This document shows, piece after piece, positions 11,976 through 23,148 of a stretch of 64,000 bases of DNA. Origin of the DNA: Avena insularis (taxonomy: Eukaryota; Streptophyta; Magnoliopsida; Poales; Poaceae); the NCBI GenBank assembly GCA_023614405.1, contig CM042694.1:91371285-91435284 (forward strand). The letters are read 5' to 3'. Position numbers and translations under genes: made by a program. Numbering within the stretch: the first letter of the stretch is position 1; each line of letters starts with the position of its first letter. The notes beneath the pieces were generated by a model. That model saw only the letters and a list, made by a program, of their open reading frames with translations, was not told the origin of the DNA and did not search any database.

Positions 11976-12010
11976 GGTAAGGTAAAAGGTACTCACATCC
12001 TCCGGTGTGA
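11906..12010. repeat. Inverted repeat bracketing the second PBS
   Basis: tcacaccggaggat (11906-11919) is the exact reverse complement of atcctccggtgtga (11997-12010). The 77-bp loop contains the intact PBS. An RNA hairpin could present or hide the primer site. Confidence 0.75.
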
Positions 12011-12140
12011 GTTCTCGAAGTTATTTCCTTTAGATTCTGCAATTTTGTCTTTTTGTTTCTTGTTTTCACTAGTTAGGCTTAATGGAAAACAACAACAAAA
12101 TTAGAGAGTTTATAGTATTTATCTTGAGTTAGGACATGAA

Positions 12141-12779
12141 GTGTTTGAAGAGAAAATTAAAAAACCAATGAAACTTTATTTGCATGCTAATAGCAATGTT
12201 GTTAGTATGAATTCTTTGGACACCATTATTGCTAATGCTATGGAAACGTCTAAGCTTGGGGAAGCTAGTTTTTATGAAAATGATCTTTTTAGTTCCCCAG
12301 CTTTGGAAGATAGATATTCTATTGCTTATGATGATACCAAACCTCCAATATATGATGATTACAATGATGATATTTTCATTCCACCTACTATTGAGGAGGA
12401 AATTAATTATGATTACAATATTCCTCCTATATTTGATGATTATGGTGATGAAAATAATAATGATAGCTATTTTGTTGAATTTTCTCCCACTATGATTGAT
12501 AAGAATGACTATGTTTATGTGGAGAGTATTAATTCTTATATGCATGTGGCTCATGATAAGAATGTTGGTTCCTTCGCTTCTTGTTGGTTCCTTTTTGAGT
12601 TCTTTTGGGGAATTGAGCTTTTTAAGGGAAGTGCTACAGTAGCTAGTGTTCTAATGGAAGTTTATTTGGTGTTAGAACTTAACCTTAAGACCTTTTATCT
12701 TGAGTGCACTAATGTTGTTTATAAAGATTATGTGAAGTTTTGTATGAAGGAAAAAATTTCAGGTGTATGGAAGGAATGA
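12141..12779 (+). CDS. A2 ORF, acidic protein of unknown function with PPIYDDY/PPIFDDY repeats
   Basis: 212 aa. Homologous to the A1 protein on the opposite strand at about 42290-43677. Shared parts are EKIKKPM, a LHAN.NV..MN segment, SKLGEA, then the repeated acidic motif (PPIYDDYNDD, PPTIEE, PPIFDDYGDENNNDS). The natural start is probably upstream at 12081 (MENNNKIRE), but a frameshift and an in-frame TAG near 12130 break it. The C-terminal segment (FYLECTNVVYKDYVKFCMKE) matches a module found in A1 and next to gag in A3. Compared with A1, a middle section is deleted. It is not recognisable as gag, PR, RT or IN. The conserved frame in separate copies suggests a real retroelement product; its function is unknown. 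Confidence 0.6.
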   Translation: MFEEKIKKPMKLYLHANSNVVSMNSLDTIIANAMETSKLGEASFYENDLFSSPALEDRYSIAYDDTKPPIYDDYNDDIFIPPTIEEEINYDYNIPPIFDDYGDENNNDSYFVEFSPTMIDKNDYVYVESINSYMHVAHDKNVGSFASCWFLFEFFWGIELFKGSATVASVLMEVYLVLELNLKTFYLECTNVVYKDYVKFCMKEKISGVWKE

Positions 12780-12871
12780 GTAATGAGATGAAGGATGGAC
12801 TAAAGCTCAAGCTTGGGGATGCCATGTGTGTCACCCCAAGAAATATCCAAGAAGTTCAAGCGTCAAAGCTT

Positions 12872-12892
12872 GGGGATGCCCAAGGCATCCCC
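12872..12892. repeat. Perfect 9-bp hairpin ggggatgcc/ggcatcccc
   Basis: ggggatgcc, a 3-base loop, then ggcatcccc, directly after aagctt. An equivalent hairpin (loop ttg) lies at 42192-42211 in A1. The aagcttggggatg phrase is identical to the sequence across the PPT/LTR junction at 14953-14965. Candidate RNA structural signal. Confidence 0.75.
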
Positions 12893-14951
12893 CTCTTCAT
12901 CAATAAAAATCCCAGGTTTCTTCCAAACGCTTCATTTTTATTGTTTCATGCACAGTTGTGTTGTTCTTGGAGCGTCTTATTTTTTGTTTTCGTTTTTGTT
13001 TTTTGTTTGCTTTGTTTTCTTAGTTTTCTGAATAAGTTGGTTGGACCCCCTCTTTCAGACATTGGTTTTCAAATAGTTTGGTTTGGATTGGAAAAGAGTA
13101 GGAAAGTTCATGCTTAAGTGGTAAAGAGAGCTTGTTTTTGACTGTGGCCTATGCTTTGTCATGCCATGCTTGATATTGTTTTGGCTTTATGCTTAGTATT
13201 CTTTGCAATAGCATGACTTGTTATAAACAATTGAGATTGCTTAATGTGCCTTGGATGAATCATGCGTTGTTTTAGCATATTAAAGCATAGTATTGTGGTA
13301 TTCTCCTTTGATGCTTTATTTGGGTTGACTTGGTGCATGCTCACACCATGTTATGACTATCTCAAGTCACCATAAGCCTTTATGATCCTTTAGTTTTCAA
13401 CTTGTAGTATCACTTTATGCTTTGATCAATGATGTTTTGTCACTCTGCATGATTATGGCCATTATTGCTCTCTTAGTTTGTCGCCCCGTCTTTTTGCTAG
13501 CCTCCACAACAAAGTATGAGTTCCACTCATGCATCCAACTCCCTAAACCAAGTTATTCCAAAGAGTCCACCATACCTACCTACTAGCTTATGCTATTCCA
13601 AGTATATTCATGCTTTTGTTTACCTTCCAAATTAAACTTGTTATGAGAAAACTAGTGATTAAAGCTCTCACGAACTTGATGGCACACTTTACTTTTCTTG
13701 CCCTTAATAAACTTGAACCATTGTGTCGTCTATGTTGTATATGCTTGCACTTATTTGTTGGGAATTAGCAGAACCATGCTGTCATGGGGAATGCTTTCAA
13801 CATTGCACTTGGTACTTGTACCTAATTGATATCATGCTCTGTTGTATATCGATGTCGTCGGTGTGAAATGAAAGGGGAGCTTGTAAGTCCATGGAGTTAT
13901 GTATATGTGTTAGAGAAACGCCTGGGCCGCTGGTTTAATCCATGCTGACATGGTGGAAACCTGCAGCGTAACCATAATGAGCTGTCTATGAAGCATTCTT
14001 CTTACAAAAAAAAGAGTCACATTGAAAAAAAAGAGAAAAAGAAAAAAATAGATATTATGAAAAGAGGAAAGAGATAAAAAAGAACCATATTCTCATGGTA
14101 AATAAGAAGAATGCTGAGATGCTCGTTGTATGCTTGCCTTGTCATTTTGATATGGGGATTCTTCCGTATCATCGGGCAAGGGGTACCCTGTTGGCGGTTC
14201 TCTATGATACACATATACTTACAATGACAAGAACTTACCGGTGACTAAAATTGAGTAGCATGAGGAGCGGCCCTCGTATACAAGGGACATGAGATTTCTG
14301 ACTTATACTTCGTCAAGCATGTACACCATAGTTTGTTCACTTTAACCTTAATCACTTCAAGATGCTTATGATAGGGGCAATGAGAGCTGAAAGCTATTAA
14401 GTACCATAATTTTTGGAAGCTCTTTATGAGACTTGAATCCCTAGTGCCCTCTATGAAGGCCTTTCTTCCACCATATATATTGAGTCTCCACCTTCTATCT
14501 TTATGCACCTACTTTGAGAGCATAGTGTACATTCTTAGTTCTATGTGCATTGTCCCAAGACTAGTTGATTGATGCATAACTTGATATTGCATGTTTTAAA
14601 CTATTTGTATCTAGTCACTCTTATGAACTTTGAAAGTGTCCTATGCATTTATATTTGCTACTCTATGAGGGACAAGTTGAATGCTATTATGCTATGTTTT
14701 CTTTATGTGAAACAAACAAACGTCTTGCAAAGCATTGTTATTCATGAATCTTTTGTTTGTGCCTTTTCATGTTGCATCATAGTTTCTTTGTCTTATTGCT
14801 AGAACTTTGTCTTTCATGTTATGATTGAAGTATTATGATCCCAGCTATCATTGTTCTACAAATACTTTGATCAAGTTTATGATGGTGCATATCACCTCAA
14901 AAATTATTTCTTTCTTTTTATCACTTACCTACTCGAGGACGAGCAGGAGTT
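12893..14951 (+). other. A2 internal non-coding region
   Basis: AT-rich with no sustained frame. Recognised because stretches recur reversed in A1 (34456-34862, 41723-42300) and A3 (about 36900-37740), and the last 370 bp recur in the two A2 remnants. An A/G-rich patch lies at about 14008-14080. Confidence 0.7.
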
Positions 14952-14962
14952 AAGCTTGGGGA
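14952..14962 (+). promoter_or_regulatory. A2 polypurine tract
   Basis: aagcttgggga directly before the LTR TG, preceded by gaggacgagcaggag. Equivalent tracts are at 31266-31276 and 33048-33058, and as taagcttggggggagt (minus) for A3. Confidence 0.75.
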
Positions 14963-16163
14963 TGTTGATACATTGCAAATGTATCTATAATTTTTGATGT
15001 TCCATGCTTGGTTTTATCTACTTTCTTGTGTTTTGTTCAAACTTTGGAGTACTTTTCATATGATTTCTTGGACTAACCTATTAACAAGATGCCATAGTGC
15101 CAGTTGCTTGTTTTCTGCTGTTTTTGGTTCCAGGAAGTCATAAAATGTATATTCTCAGAATTGGACGAGACAAAAGCCAAAGTTACTATTTTCCGGGAAG
15201 ACTCACGGAGCCAGAAGGAGAGTCGGAGAGGGGCCATAGGGTGACGACACCACCCCTAGGCGCGGGCAACCCTAGGCCACGCCAGGGCATGGTGTGGGCC
15301 CCCTGGCCGGCCACCGACCTTGCCTCCTTCGCCTATAAGAGCCTCCCGATACCAAAACCCTAGATAATCAATCAGAAATCCACAAAAAGTGCCGCCGCCA
15401 CCGAAGGGGAGATTCGGGGGACAGAAAGTCTCTGTTCCGGCACCCTGCCGGGACGGGGAAGTGCCCCCGGCGCCATCTCCATCGATCTCCACCACCATCT
15501 CCATCACCATTGTTGATTCCCATGATGAGGAGGGAGTAGTTCTCTCTCGAGGCTAAGGGTTCTACCGGTAGCTATGTGTTCATCTCTCTCTCTCTATGCA
15601 TGATGTTATTAAGATCATGAGCTTGTAATCTATAGATCTACCTTGCTACTCAAGTGCTTAATAGATCTCTGCTCTTCCCATGTGTGTGAAAGTGACAGCG
15701 TGCATACCATGGTGGCACTTAGGCTAGATATTACAAATACTTGTTATGAGTTATATTTGGAGTTGGATGTCTTTATGAAGTTGTGGTGTTTGTTGGACTG
15801 ATCTAGTACTCATGGTGACAGTGTGGGGTTTTCTAGATGGGAAAGATGAACTTTGAGGTGTGCTGTTATAGCCCTACCATTGATTAGAGTGTCCAACCGG
15901 AGAGTAGTTCAGCGTGGTATCATGAAGAAGAATATATTTATATGAGAGTGTTCACTAGTGAAAGTATGATCCCTAGGCCTTGTTTCTAAGCATTGATACA
16001 GCGTTTGCGATCAGATCTGTTACATGTTTGCTTCCTTCCATCTTTATTTCAGTTTGCTTTTAGTCTCTTCCACGCCATCAAGTTATTTTCTATCACCGTT
16101 GCCACTTATAATTATCCATACCACTTGTATTTCACTATCTCTTCGCCGAACTAGTGCACCTAT
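14963..16163 (+). repeat. A2 LTR copy 2, left part
   Basis: From tgttgatacattgc to the TSD cctat, where G2 is inserted. The LTR resumes at 30691. The joined length is 1415 bp, matching copies 3 and 4. Confidence 0.92.
16159..16163. repeat. G2 target-site duplication, left (cctat)
   Basis: Identical to 30686-30690. The uninterrupted site reads gtgcacctatacacc in A2 LTR copies 1 and 3. Confidence 0.95.
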
Positions 16164-19100
16164 TGTAGCATCCCAATTGTCTAACAATTGTAATGCTACT
16201 TGGTCTAGTAATATAATGGCTACTTCAAATATATAATTGTTGCATCATCATGATATCATGCTCATGTCATCATGCCACCTTGCATTTGAGCATCATATAA
16301 AACCCCTTCTCATTTGGTTCTTATCTCATATGCATTGTAAATTGTATTTGCCTCTTGATATTGTATTTGGTTGTTGATATATTGTTTAATGCCCAAGTTG
16401 AGTTGGGGCATATCTCTTATTAACTCCACCACCTTTTCTTCCACCACCTTATATTCCACCATCCAACTAAATATGAGCTTGGCACTTATTGGTTTTACTT
16501 CTAGCTCATGTGGGTTGGGATGGATCCAATTCTTTCCACATGCTCTCATCTTGGCATCATGTTGTTTTCACATTATTGATATATGAGAGCCACATGGCCA
16601 CTTTTGCATGCCTTGTGAGTGGGACCTTTTTCTCCTAGCTTCCATATGGATTATTATGGAATTATGCTCATGTTGGGATATTTTTGGGACTATGGAGCAT
16701 CTAGTGGAACATGCACACTAGCAAGTCCCATTTCTATTCAAATGTGGTCATCTCCATCTACTCCACATGGGGCATCCTCTAATCCTTTTTGCTTGGCTTT
16801 TATTCCAATTTTGGGAATGCATAATAATAATGCCATGTGATAATATTGTTTTCACAATAATCAACGTGGCAATAAATATTTTGCATGGGCCATGCAAGTG
16901 CCACCTTTTTCTAGTATTTGGGTTTTAGTTGAATCTTGAGTGGATCATCATCTCTCTCTCTTTCTCTCCTTCTCTTTTGGGCTTGATCTAGTTGTTCTTG
17001 CTTTTGTCCACCACCACACCCTATCCCTCTCTTCTCCTTGCTTAGATCTTGCTTGAGCTAGCCTTGTTCATGCTTGGTCTTGTCAAAGAACCACTCCATC
17101 TAATCTAACATACCCCCCTAATCTAACCACACCCTCACCTATACCTCATCTAAACCCCCCTCTCTAAACAAACCCTAGCTACCATGCCACCTCCCCCTCT
17201 CTCTCGGCCCCTCCTTCTCCTTACCTAGCTCGACCCCACCTGGCCACCCTGGCCCACCTAGCTGCCACCCCACCCCAAACCCTAGCTACACCCGAGCCAA
17301 ACCTAACCCTAACCCGACCCTAGCACCTAGCCAAGCCACCCCCTCTCTCTCTCTGTATGGGGGCCCCTCCACCGAGCCTACCACCTCTCTGGCCTCACCC
17401 TACCCCACTGGACGCCCCCACCGCCTGCTCGCCTGCATCGAAAGACGTGAGGAGTGGAAGAAGAAAAAGGTGGCCGAGCCACCTTTCCCCTCCACCACGC
17501 CATCTACCCCCTCCCTCTCTCCGTTCCTATCCTCTCCCACCTCTCTGCCTCGTCTCTGCTTCGCCAGATCCGCCCCAAGCCGGCCCCTCTCCTCCCTTCT
17601 TCTCCACTGCCACCGTCTACCCTCGCCGGCCAAACCCTCGGCCTCCATCTCCCCTACACAAACCAGCCGGTGGCGGGCGTGTCGAGGAAGGTCACGAAGG
17701 TCCTCAGATCACCCTGCAGACACGGAGCCGAGGAGGAGCCCCAGGAGCGCTGGACCACCGCCGACCCGACGCCAAACCCTAGCTCCGGTCCGTCTGCGAC
17801 ATCACTGATCCCCTGCTCCCCTGCCCGATCCGATGCCACCGACAACCTCCCGGTGAGCGCCTCGACCTCTCTGACAAGGTCCGCCTCGCCGTGCCGCCTT
17901 AGATCCGCCGGCCCTTTCGTCGATCGCCCTCGGCGTCTGCTTCGTTTGTTTCGCCTCGCGCATAGCCCTCATCTAGGCAAATACCGACCTAACAGCCTAC
18001 CCGCCCTAGCCCAATGGTGGCGCCTCACAGACGCCCAGGTTGCGTGTTCGAGCCTCACAAGGCCGCCGTCATGATCGAGCACCGTTTGTCGTCAGCATAT
18101 TCAGAAGAAGCACGCGGCGTGTCGTTTCTGTAAAACCCCTCGCTTGTTTTGGCTAAACCCGCGGTACCTCGCGGCCCACCAGTCAGCCACCCTAGTAATC
18201 TTGCAGAGAACCCCCCCGTATAACCCCAGCCTCAACCCGCACTCCCTCACCGCGCCACGTGGTCAGCCCTCCACCTCTCTCTGACAAGTGGGCCTGCGAG
18301 CCAGCGGGTCCCACCTGTCATTCTCAGGGTCTAGCTCTGCCGCGGTGCAAAACCTTTTTCATACAGGGCGTGTTGCCCGATCAGATGGCCCCACTAAATG
18401 CGTGGCTGTGGCTGGGTCTGTCTGTGTATAAAAAGTATTTTCTGTATTCAGTTTTAATTCAAATCTTTTTCAAATTAATTCAAATTCAATTTAAATTCTG
18501 TTTTCAAATAACTTTTCAAATATAAATCCAATTAATGCAAATAATATATGTTTTCAAATCAGAAAAATGTGAGGATTTCAAATATGCCATTCAAAATATA
18601 TTTTGGACACTTTATTTTCCAAGTCGATTAAAATTACAATAAAATGCCCTTTAACCTTAATTAATTAATAACTTTTGTTTTATAACTCCAAATTTAACAA
18701 ATAATATGTCTAAAATGATTAGCTCGACGAGACCTTTCTGTTTATGCATTCCATGGTTTGCTTTGCAGCATGCATCATATAAATATATTGTATACAGCAA
18801 CTAATTTGAGTATAAAATGGGGCCAAAACTCAATAAAATGATCTATTCTTGTGTGCCACACCTCACCCATGCCATGCTACTTCAATGCCATGCAAATTGT
18901 GCATCATTCATCATGGCATGATTGTTTGCTTGTCGCATTTATTCATATGCTTGTGCACTTTATTTATGTTGGCCCTTGTTTGTTTGGTTCTTCTTCGAAT
19001 AGGCCTGGCGGGGGATATATCAAGAGAACCAGAGCACTACCAGATCCATTCCTTGCTTCAATCTGAGCTGCCGTGCAAGCACTACCACATGCTTGCATAC

Positions 19101-20755
19101 ATATAGTACCTATTGCCTCTATCTTATTCTTGCATCATCGAAGCGATTGCATTAAATTGAATCCCAAGTATCGCATAGCCTTTACTTTTAAACCCATCAA
19201 GCTTGTTCCTCCATCCCATGAGCCCTACTACAGGAGTTGTTTGAGCCATGCGAGTCGTAGAAACAACATGTGTAGGGTATGTGAGTGTCGATGGAGAACG
19301 AGGTACCTAAACAACTTAACACGTAGTAATGGGATAACTAATGAAAGTGGCATCGGTGAGCCATATTCGCTATTTGGTTTTTCAGGCTCACTTGTGTCCG
19401 TGGGACCCGAATACTTGATTCCTGTTCCTTGAATATTCGCTATCCACATCCGGAGGCCTTATGGACCCCCGAGCGTAGCTTGATTCATTCTTATTTCTTG
19501 GGGCCACAAACTAGTTTGAGGTTTTATTTACTATCTGTACTTATGCCATGCTTTCTTGCTTTATTTAAATTGTGCGAGGTGCACGCTTTGTCTTGTTAGG
19601 AAAGCGGAGTGTTTTCAGCGGTGTCGACAAGCCCAGTCCACATTTTCGGTTCCCAATCGTTCACGCCATCGCGCAAACCATGAGGCCGTCTCGAGTCAGC
19701 TAACCGTTATGGGTAGCTCAATGGGGTGGCCCCTGAAATATTTCTGAATCTGTGATCGCTTTGTCGTGATCGCCTCGTTGGGTTTTGATTTGGTTTTTCG
19801 AGGCATATCGGTGTGTGTTGCTATTTGTGCACCCTGCAGGTAAAACTTTCAAAGCCGTGTCCATGGTTATGGACGACTTGGAGCACAGTTTCTCGATCAT
19901 AGACAAGCATAACTAAAGTACCGCTTTTAAATTGACTAGACTAGGTACCGACTAGTAAATCGCGCAACACTCATGGAATGGATAATAAAACTGCCAGCGG
20001 ATGGGTGTTCGTCCGCTTCCTCGTCGGTGGCGGAGGAGGATGGATACATTAAGATTACCACTATATGTTGTCATTAATTCACGGACATCCGCTCATCTGG
20101 TTAGGCGGATGGTTAGCCAGTATCTGTAGAATTGCTAGGGTTTGTCTTTTGCTGCAATTGCGTCACCCAGGTTGTGTCCCTTTAGAGGCATAAAGACTTG
20201 CTGAGTACCCTAGGGTCTCACACGATAAATTATTGGTTCGGATGAACAGTACACTCGCAAGATGGATCTTGGGTGGAAGAGGCAGACGATGTGGGCAACG
20301 ATCATTCGGTGTAGAGATTCGGGAACGGGATCCGTGAGATCTGTATGGGGATGTGCTTATTTATGGGGCATCTTATGCCAATTTGCTTCTTATCCGTACT
20401 CGGATTCTCTTCCTTCACATACACTGATGTTTGATGTATGAGGAGATATCCTAAACTATTATATCTATCTAGGATATTTGGATCTTGTCGTATGGCGTTG
20501 CTATATTTCCTTTCTTTTTAGAGGGAATGGCTCTGATGTACTATTGTATGGTGGCTTGCATACATACTCATTTGTGTATGTAGTTGATCCCTTCGCCTGC
20601 CGATTACGCCGCCCGTTCTTGTCCCGATGTTTGGAAATGGTTGGGACGGCCGAAAGGTCTACCTGTGAGTGGCATTTGGGCCCCACCGTACTTTTTCAAC
20701 CATTTCTGCTCATCCAGGCTTGTAACTAGGAGCGTAATTCATCGAGGTAGTTACA
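16164..20755 (+). repeat. G2 5' LTR (4592 bp)
   Basis: Starts tgtagcatcccaattgtc and ends gtagttaca. The middle (17100-18300) is GC- and pyrimidine-rich with overlapping proline-rich open frames that are compositional. An AT-rich stretch at 18420-18960 is essentially identical to the 3' LTR, while GC-rich parts differ by many small indels. A possible TATA (gtataaaaag) is at about 18426. Confidence 0.95.
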
Positions 20756-20757
20756 AT

Positions 20758-20770
20758 TGGTATCAGAGCC
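20758..20770 (+). promoter_or_regulatory. G2 primer-binding site (tRNA-iMet)
   Basis: tggtatcagagcc, two bases after the LTR end. It is complementary to the initiator methionine tRNA 3' end, as usual for Tekay. Confidence 0.92.
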
Positions 20771-21629
20771 ATCCCGCTTCTTGTGGTCTCAGCCAAATGG
20801 TCGTTGTCTGTCTAGCAAATATTTTGGTAGTTATGTATACTAGGGAAAAACAAAACGTGAGAGTAGGACTGCTTCCACTTTTCTTCTTACCCAACCACCA
20901 CCTTTTCTGGTAAGGAAGTGTAACGTTTTCAATCCTCTTCTTAAACTTCAAACTAGGATTCACGTGTTCTGGGTTTCCGTAGTACCATAGGTTGTGTATC
21001 TGTGTGTGTGTGTGTGTAATTCCTTGTCTATTTGTTGCATCCAAGTTGTTATCTCAATCTGCCTTTTGGTTATCAACTGTTGGTACATTCCATACCGACA
21101 GGCTTTTGCAAACCGACGCGATCTATCTGATTCGTTGTATACCGCCGCGATCTGTCTTACTCTTTGTTATCCGACGTTATCTTGTTTGGGGTGTTCGTTT
21201 CCGTAGTCGCTGATCTTTAGGTTCATCGTGAGAAGAAGGTGTTGGGATATGTGTTTTACTTATTCATGTGCGGAGTAATGATTTGAGTGCGGGATGGAGT
21301 CGCGACCATACCACTACTTTTATCATTGCTCTTGTATAATGAATTGGTAGAGTCACTAATCTTGATTCGTTAAGTGATTTTGCGCATCTATTGGTATTTT
21401 AATGCCGAAATTTGCGGAAAATTTTTCTTTGATATATTTGTGTACCACACTCCTTTTCAGTCGTGTGCGATATGCTTAATATCTTCTAGGTGCTTTGAAC
21501 TTTGTTGATATTTTAATATCATCTTAGTAAATTGTATCCTTTAATCTTGATTAATTCCATCTTGGTACTATTTTGGATTATTATCATTCTCCATTATAGT
21601 ACTGACTTGTGTTTTATATCAATCACAGG
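20771..21629 (+). other. G2 leader
   Basis: Non-coding region between the PBS and the gag start, with a short (gt)n tract at about 20999-21017. No other structure seen. Confidence 0.6.
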
Positions 21630-23148
21630 ATGGCACCACCACGCCGTTCTGAGGAGGACATACAACCTGAATTGGGGGCAGCTTTGTCAAGCATCGCCAA
21701 TGCCTTGGCAAAGAATGCAAGCAATGACGCTTTGAAGAAAGTGTCGGGAGGAATGAGTTTGCTCGCTACCTCCACCTCCCAAGCGAGGAGACATCAAAAG
21801 CTTCCTGAAGTTCAACCCACGCTTTGATGTTTCGATCAACCACTTGATGTGATGATTGGTTGCGTGAGATGTCAAGGTTCTTGCACCGCTGATGTTCTGA
21901 GCAAGAATGGGTAAATGTGCTACTCACCTTACGAAGGGAGATGCAGCTCTGGTGGGAGAATTACACGAAGGCAAAGCTGACCGGTTTTCAGCCTACTTGG
22001 GGACAGTTCCTGGAGCTTTCAAAGAGCGATGTCTGTCGAGAAATTGTCATGGAGAGGATGAAGGAAGTGTTTCTCAACCTCAAGCAGGGCAATGATAATG
22101 TCAACACCTACATCAGGAACTTCATGAACCTTTCTCGTTATGGTGGCGATGAGATCTCTGATGACAAGAAGAAGCAAAAGAGTTCAGGCAAGGGCTCAAT
22201 GCATTGATTAAGTATGCAATCACACATGCAAGGCTGGCGTCTTTTCTGGAGCTTCAGCATACAGCTCTATAGGAAGAGGCAAGTAGGCAAGTGTTTGAGG
22301 AGTCAAAGAAACACAGCCGTGATGCAGCAAGCTCTTCAGCTATGTCAGCTCCTACTAAGCGTCGTGTCTGGGTTCCTAACACCCCACCGTCGCTCCCGGC
22401 TTCACCGAGACCTTCAAGCTTCGCGGCAAGGCCACCAAACTTCCTCACTGCCGCTCCCAGGGGCTACAACCACCACTACCCTGGAGCGCTTGGCGGAGTC
22501 CCTGGCTACGTTGCTCCACGTCCACCTGGTGCTTGTTACACGTGTGGAAACACTGGGCATCAAAACTGGAACTGTCCGATGAAGAACAAGGCTCTTCCTC
22601 CACCACCTCCAAGATCTGCGGCAAGCTCTCCTTTGGTTCGTGCACCACCACCTCGGGCTCTCAACATCAACACCAAGCTCGGGTCTGCTGTTGCTCATGC
22701 CAACTGTGTCAACGCCGCTCAAGCCGAGCATGCACCTGGAGTTGTGATGGGTATGCTCCCCGTTAACTCAGTCCCTGCACGAGTTTTGTTTGATTCTGGT
22801 GCATCGCATTCTTTTGTGTCAACCAAGTTTGCAGATGAGAATGGGTTAGCTATGGATCCTCTCCTTAAGCGGTTAATGGTCCTCTCTCCTGGAGCAAAGA
22901 TGGCAGCTTCTAAAATCAGCCATGGCAATCAAATTGAGATTGGTGGCTCTTCGTTCTCGGCTTCCTTAATCATTCTAGGAAATTCTGACATTGATGTCAT
23001 CTTGGGCATGGATTGGTTGACAGCAAATGCAGCTGTGATTGATTGTGCTGAACGCTCGGTTTCTCTGAAGATTCCTGAAGGCCATATAGTCTATTCTCCA
23101 ATTCGACTCACTGCTATCCTTTTCTCTTTGGCGACTCACGAATGTTGA
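21630..23148 (+). pseudogene. G2 gag and protease, frameshifted
   Basis: The gag start is atg at 21630 (MAPPRRSEED). The capsid-like part lies in another frame at about 21917-22207 (LTGFQPTWGQFLELSKSD). The nucleocapsid and protease are in an ORF at 22291-23148, with zinc knuckle CYTCGNTGHQNWNC and protease motif LFDSGASHSF, followed by VILGMDWL. At least three small frameshifts separate these parts. Because much of the element is otherwise well preserved, some of these may be sequence errors. Confidence 0.88.

Noticed and set aside
14008..14080. A/G-rich tract as a second polypurine tract
   Set aside because: It is far from any LTR start and lacks the aagcttgggg form used by these elements.
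17357..18074. Long proline-rich open frames in the G2 5' LTR, repeated at 27285-27905 in the 3' LTR
   Set aside because: They overlap in several frames on both strands in a C-rich zone and differ between the two LTRs by frame-changing indels, so they are compositional.
18849..19432. Open frames around 18849-19432 and 28767-29648
   Set aside because: Inside LTRs, not conserved in frame between the two copies, and no domain.
20761..20770. Possible tRNA gene at the PBS-like tggtatcagagcc sites (20758, 55951)
   Set aside because: Only the 13-base primer complement is present; there is no cloverleaf around it.
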